64,000 nt of DNA, taken from NCBI GenBank assembly GCA_045567335.1, contig JBJLCZ010000011.1, forward strand, positions 45,574 through 109,573. Direction: 5' to 3'. The stretch comes from Pelagilacustribacter sp045567335 (lineage in GTDB: Bacteria; Pseudomonadota; Alphaproteobacteria; Pelagibacterales; Pelagibacteraceae). This document shows positions 61,486-64,000 of the stretch, one piece after another. Numbering within the stretch: the stretch's first letter is position 1; each line of letters opens with the position of its first letter. Under the pieces are notes generated by a model. That model had not been told where the DNA came from and did no database searches. It saw only the letters and a program-made list of their open reading frames with translations. Both the position numbers and the translations under genes were made by a program.

Positions 61486-62793
61486 AGCAACAGCAAAACT
61501 TATAACACTTAAAATTGCAATAACCCATATTGCAGGTGAAGTGGAACTAAATTTGCCAGTTAAAATTTTTATTAATGCATAAGAAATAAATGCTAATGCG
61601 ATACCATTACTAATACTATAAGTAAGAGGCATACAAATCATAGCCAGTACAGCCGGACCTGATTCTGCGATATCGTCCCATTCTATATCTGTTATATTTC
61701 TTACAAAAAGTATTGCTACATAAAGTAATGCAGCTCCATCAATTTCTTTTGGTAAGCTTGTTGCTAATGGAGAAAAAAATAAACAAGATAAGAATAAAAC
61801 TCCTATTACAAGAGAGGTCATTCCAGTTCTGCCTCCAGCTTTTACACCTGCTCCTGACTCTACATAACTTGTAACTGTAGTTGTTCCCATCAAAGCACCA
61901 GCTACGGTTCCAACACTATCAGACATCATAGCCTTATTTATATCTTTTACTTTTCCGTTTTTATCAACCTTGCCGGCAACATTAGCTACCGAAGTTAAAG
62001 TACCTGCTGTATCAAAAAAATCGATAAATAATAAAGTAAATATTACTGTTGACATTCCTGCAGTAAAAGCTGCGTTTAGATCAAATTCAAAGAGGTAAGT
62101 CATTGGTGGTGGCGCACTAACTAACCCGTTAAACTTTGCTAGGCCAGTTACCCAAGCGATAACACTAAAAACAAGTATACCTATTATAATGTTTCCTCTA
62201 ATTTTCATTTTTTCTAATACAATCATAACTACAAAAGCAAGACATCCCAGAAGCACTAAGGGATTTTTAATATCTCCAAGTGTAACTAGTGTTACAGGAT
62301 GATCTCCTACTACTCCCATTATTTCTAATCCTATAATTGCAAGAAAAAGACCTATTCCTCCTCCAATACCTAGTTTTAGACTTTTTGGAATAGAATTTAC
62401 TATCCAAGCTCTTAACGGTGTTAAAGATATAATTAAAAATAATACACCTGCAACTAGACAAGCTCCTAGAGCTGCTTGAGGTGTGTAACCCATCCCAGCA
62501 ACGACACCAAATGCTACGAAGGCATTGATACCCATACCTGGAGCTAAACCTATCGGCCAAGTTTTTCCATAAAATGCCATTATGAAACAAGCTATAGCTG
62601 TAGCAACAATTGTGGCTGTAAATACTGCACCAAAATCAAAAAAACCTTTTTCTGCTCCAGCAAATTCACCGGAAAGAATAAAGGGATTTAAGAACATTAT
62701 ATAAGCCATAGTCAAAAATGTTGTGACGCCAGCAATTACTTCAGTTTTAAAATTAGTTTTGTGTTTTTTATACTCAAAATATTTTTCCATCAT
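61483..62793 (-). CDS. NCS2/AzgA-type purine permease
   Basis: Proton-coupled nucleobase importer in the inner membrane. The 436-residue protein has about 12 hydrophobic segments with TFLTMAYIMFLNPFIL, GLAPGMGINAFVAFG, FIDFFDTAGTLTSVA and GTTTVTSYVESGAGV, the AzgA/PbuG-type signatures. Two ATGs in tandem (62793 and 62790) follow a consensus AGGAGGT ribosome-binding site. The 5' leader can form alternative structures (see the leader entry). With the neighbouring phosphoribosyltransferase it forms a purine-salvage pair. Confidence 0.92.
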   Translation of the reverse strand: MMEKYFEYKKHKTNFKTEVIAGVTTFLTMAYIMFLNPFILSGEFAGAEKGFFDFGAVFTATIVATAIACFIMAFYGKTWPIGLAPGMGINAFVAFGVVAGMGYTPQAALGACLVAGVLFLIISLTPLRAWIVNSIPKSLKLGIGGGIGLFLAIIGLEIMGVVGDHPVTLVTLGDIKNPLVLLGCLAFVVMIVLEKMKIRGNIIIGILVFSVIAWVTGLAKFNGLVSAPPPMTYLFEFDLNAAFTAGMSTVIFTLLFIDFFDTAGTLTSVANVAGKVDKNGKVKDINKAMMSDSVGTVAGALMGTTTVTSYVESGAGVKAGGRTGMTSLVIGVLFLSCLFFSPLATSLPKEIDGAALLYVAILFVRNITDIEWDDIAESGPAVLAMICMPLTYSISNGIALAFISYALIKILTGKFSSTSPAIWVIAILSVISFAVA

Positions 62794-62890
62794 AGATAGA
62801 CCTCCTGTTAAAACTTAATTACCTGATTCTTTAGAAAAATACTGATAAAATGATGTGAATTGTTCATTTTACAACCTAGAGGTAATATTT
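62794..62890 (-). promoter_or_regulatory. Candidate switching 5' leader of the NCS2 permease mRNA
   Basis: On the minus strand, ATTACCT (62886-62880) can pair perfectly with AGGTAAT (62824-62818), enclosing a perfect 8-bp hairpin TAAAATGA/TCATTTTA (62871-62864 with 62853-62846). Alternatively, ACCTCT (62883-62878) can pair with GGAGGT of the ribosome-binding site (62805-62800). The two pairings use the same bases and cannot coexist, an arrangement typical of translational riboswitches. A minus-strand TATAAA near 62900-62895 would start the RNA just upstream. It matches no riboswitch class I know. The evidence is base pairing only. Confidence 0.4.
62846..62871. repeat. 8-bp inverted repeat in the NCS2 leader
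   Basis: TAAAATGA (62846-62853) and TCATTTTA (62864-62871) are perfect inverted repeats separated by TGTGAATTGT. In RNA it forms the inner hairpin of the leader; as DNA it could instead be an operator shared with the divergent lipoprotein gene. Confidence 0.75.
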
Positions 62891-62927
62891 CTGTTTATAA
62901 CTTTTAGGTGTATCTTAAAATTGTCAT

Positions 62928-63233
62928 ATGAGAAAAAAATTTATTTATTTTTCTATAATTATTTACGCAATAGTTTTGACTTCATGTCAATCAGTAACAG
63001 ACAAAATAGATGCCAAAACTGAAAAAGAAGAAGTCGAACTAAGCAAATGGTTGAATCAGCCAGAGTCAGAATTAAAAATTGTATTTGGCAAACCAGATAA
63101 AATTGAGTTTAAAGAATCTGGAAATAGACATTATGTTTATATTACAAAAAAATTTAAAATATTGTGTGAAAGAAAATTTGAGATTAACAGAAGTAATATG
63201 ATAGTAGGTTTTAGTAGCAAAAACTGTTTTTAA
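62928..63233 (+). CDS. Small putative lipoprotein
   Basis: A 101-residue protein with a lipoprotein signal (IIIYAIVLTSC, lipobox Cys20). The mature part has LSKWLNQPESELKIVFGKPDKIE, resembling the BamE/SmpA-like pattern of a short helix followed by a Gly-x-Pro turn, then two strands and two Cys that may form a disulfide. Function unknown. It is divergent from the NCS2 permease. Confidence 0.7.
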   Translation: MRKKFIYFSIIIYAIVLTSCQSVTDKIDAKTEKEEVELSKWLNQPESELKIVFGKPDKIEFKESGNRHYVYITKKFKILCERKFEINRSNMIVGFSSKNCF

Positions 63234-63343
63234 ACATAATTATAATTTAAATTTCAATTTTTAGTTGTAGGCAAAATGCATACCTGTAATTTAATTTTAG
63301 CAATGCTATTTTTTAATAATTTTAATTAAAGTCTGAATAAATT
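63234..63343. other. 110-nt gap with weak hairpin
   Basis: TAGC-AAT-GCTA at 63298-63308 is followed by six T, a poor terminator for the lipoprotein gene. No open frame and no recognised RNA are visible. Confidence 0.4.
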
Positions 63344-63721
63344 ATGAAAAAAATTTTGATAATATTATTTTTTGCATTTCTAATCCCAGCTTTTGCTGAT
63401 GGACATCTAAACTCTAAGGACAAGAAAGCTACACTTGAATGTGCTGGGCTTTATTATGCTAATAGCATGATACCGCAAGGTACTCTAAAATTAGATAAAA
63501 TTGTCCATTCTATTGCTGCAAAAAAGTTTTTAACATCTTATTTAATTAAAGAAGGACTTAAAGAAAATTTAATCAATCAAGAACTGAACAAGTTAGTAGA
63601 CGAACTTTATGGTAAACCTTATGATGAAAATAAGACCACCGAATGTGACAAATTTATTTATAAATTAATACCAGAGTCCAAAAAAGAAATTGATAAATTG
63701 GTAAAATCTGGAATTTACTAA
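63344..63721 (+). CDS. Small secreted protein of unknown function
   Basis: A 125-residue protein with a clear signal peptide (KKILIILFFAFLIPAFADG). The mature part is mostly helical, with two Cys (in LECAGLYY and TECDKFIY) that could pair, an arrangement typical of small periplasmic helical proteins. I recognise no family. It precedes the ABM-like gene by 29 nt. Confidence 0.65.
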   Translation: MKKILIILFFAFLIPAFADGHLNSKDKKATLECAGLYYANSMIPQGTLKLDKIVHSIAAKKFLTSYLIKEGLKENLINQELNKLVDELYGKPYDENKTTECDKFIYKLIPESKKEIDKLVKSGIY

Positions 63722-63750
63722 AATAAATTAAATAAATTAAAGGGAGAAAA

Positions 63751-64000
63751 ATGAGCAAATATGTAAATGTAGTTAAAGTTAAAGTAAAACCATCTTTAAG
63801 AAGCAAGTATATCAAACTAGTAAAAAAGAGGCCTAAATTTAAAGGTCAGACCTCTGCATTGTTTGTTGAAACTGCAAAATCTCAATTTCATATGATTGGT
63901 GTGTGGAAATCTAAAAATGATATGATTAAAGCAAGGCCGAAAATGATAGAATTTTTAAATACACTACGATATACTTTAAAAAAATTATCACCTAAGCTAG
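63751..64000 (+). CDS. Antibiotic biosynthesis monooxygenase-like (ABM fold) protein, partial
   Basis: An open frame begins at ATG 63751 after a good AGGGAG ribosome-binding site and runs off the window (83 codons). It reads VNVVKVKVKPSLRSKYIKLV, then FVETAKSQFHMIGVWKS, a pattern like dimeric alpha-beta barrel (ABM/EthD-like) proteins. The assignment is tentative. Confidence 0.5.
   Translation, partial: MSKYVNVVKVKVKPSLRSKYIKLVKKRPKFKGQTSALFVETAKSQFHMIGVWKSKNDMIKARPKMIEFLNTLRYTLKKLSPKL

Noticed and set aside
1..64000. tRNA, rRNA, tmRNA or mobile elements
   Set aside because: No cloverleaf-like GC-rich segment, rRNA signature, transposase or integrase was seen; all gaps are under 240 nt.

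Overview
This 64 kb window is a chromosomal segment of a very AT-rich, streamlined alphaproteobacterium, most likely of the SAR11 clade (Pelagibacterales). The evidence is the A/T-saturated codon use, Lys/Ile/Asn-rich proteins, and near-continuous coding: no gap exceeds 300 bases, and neighbouring genes commonly overlap by 1-30 nt. The gene neighbourhoods are alphaproteobacterial (nusA-infB-rbfA-rpsO-pnp; irr/fabA-fabB-fabI; ubiE-ubiB-coaBC-dut; rpsT-dnaA; regB/regA; chvI-chvG-ahcY-tsaE-amgK-murU). I see no rRNA, tRNA, CRISPR array, insertion sequence or prophage. All identifications come from reading motifs and lengths; no database search was run.

Layout. 1-5.9 kb: partial malic enzyme (minus), then murJ, trpS, a NifU-like Fe-S scaffold and a repeat-bearing, membrane-anchored glucosaminidase. 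5.9-13.3 kb: a polysaccharide deacetylase (minus) facing away from a run of tsaB (very short), fur, miaB, phoH, ybeY, lnt and metK, closed by a clear rho-independent terminator. 13.4-19.8 kb: the transcription/translation/RNA-decay operon nusA-infB-rbfA-rpsO-pnp. 19.8-22.3 kb: fabA-fabB-fabI (minus), divergent from irr, which is followed by katG behind a remarkable paired operator. 25.1-30.3 kb: a minus-strand run ubiE-ubiB-coaBC-dut-thiF/moeB-SH3 protein. 30.3-36.4 kb: mutM, rpsT, dnaA, dnaN, gyrB, a replication locus that may lie near the origin. 36.4-41.5 kb: the redox sensor regB and its regulator regA, separated by an opposite-strand three-gene polyamine operon. 41.5-45.8 kb: bioY, a lone ABC ATPase and polA. 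45.9-51.6 kb: the chvI-chvG two-component system, ahcY, tsaE and the amgK-murU cell-wall recycling pair. 51.6-64 kb: gpmA, small envelope/secreted proteins, an RND efflux pair with sseA and msrA, a drug/metabolite transporter, a DNA glycosylase, a phosphoribosyltransferase facing an NCS2 purine permease, and three small proteins, two of them secreted.

How the genes work together. Iron and peroxide handling (Fur, Irr, KatG, MsrA, NifU, MiaB) is linked by what look like two Irr/ICE-type boxes over the katG promoter. SAM metabolism is represented by metK and ahcY. Purine salvage is represented by the permease and phosphoribosyltransferase, and the permease mRNA has a leader that can fold in two mutually exclusive ways around an unusually strong ribosome-binding site. 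Several genes normally found in these alphaproteobacterial gene strings (mutS, glnD, rimI, corC, trmB, rimP, ylxR, truB, recF) are absent from their expected positions.

The strongest leads for something not yet described are the irr-katG dyad (22859-22907), the NCS2 permease leader (62794-62890) and the polyamine operon wedged between regB and regA.
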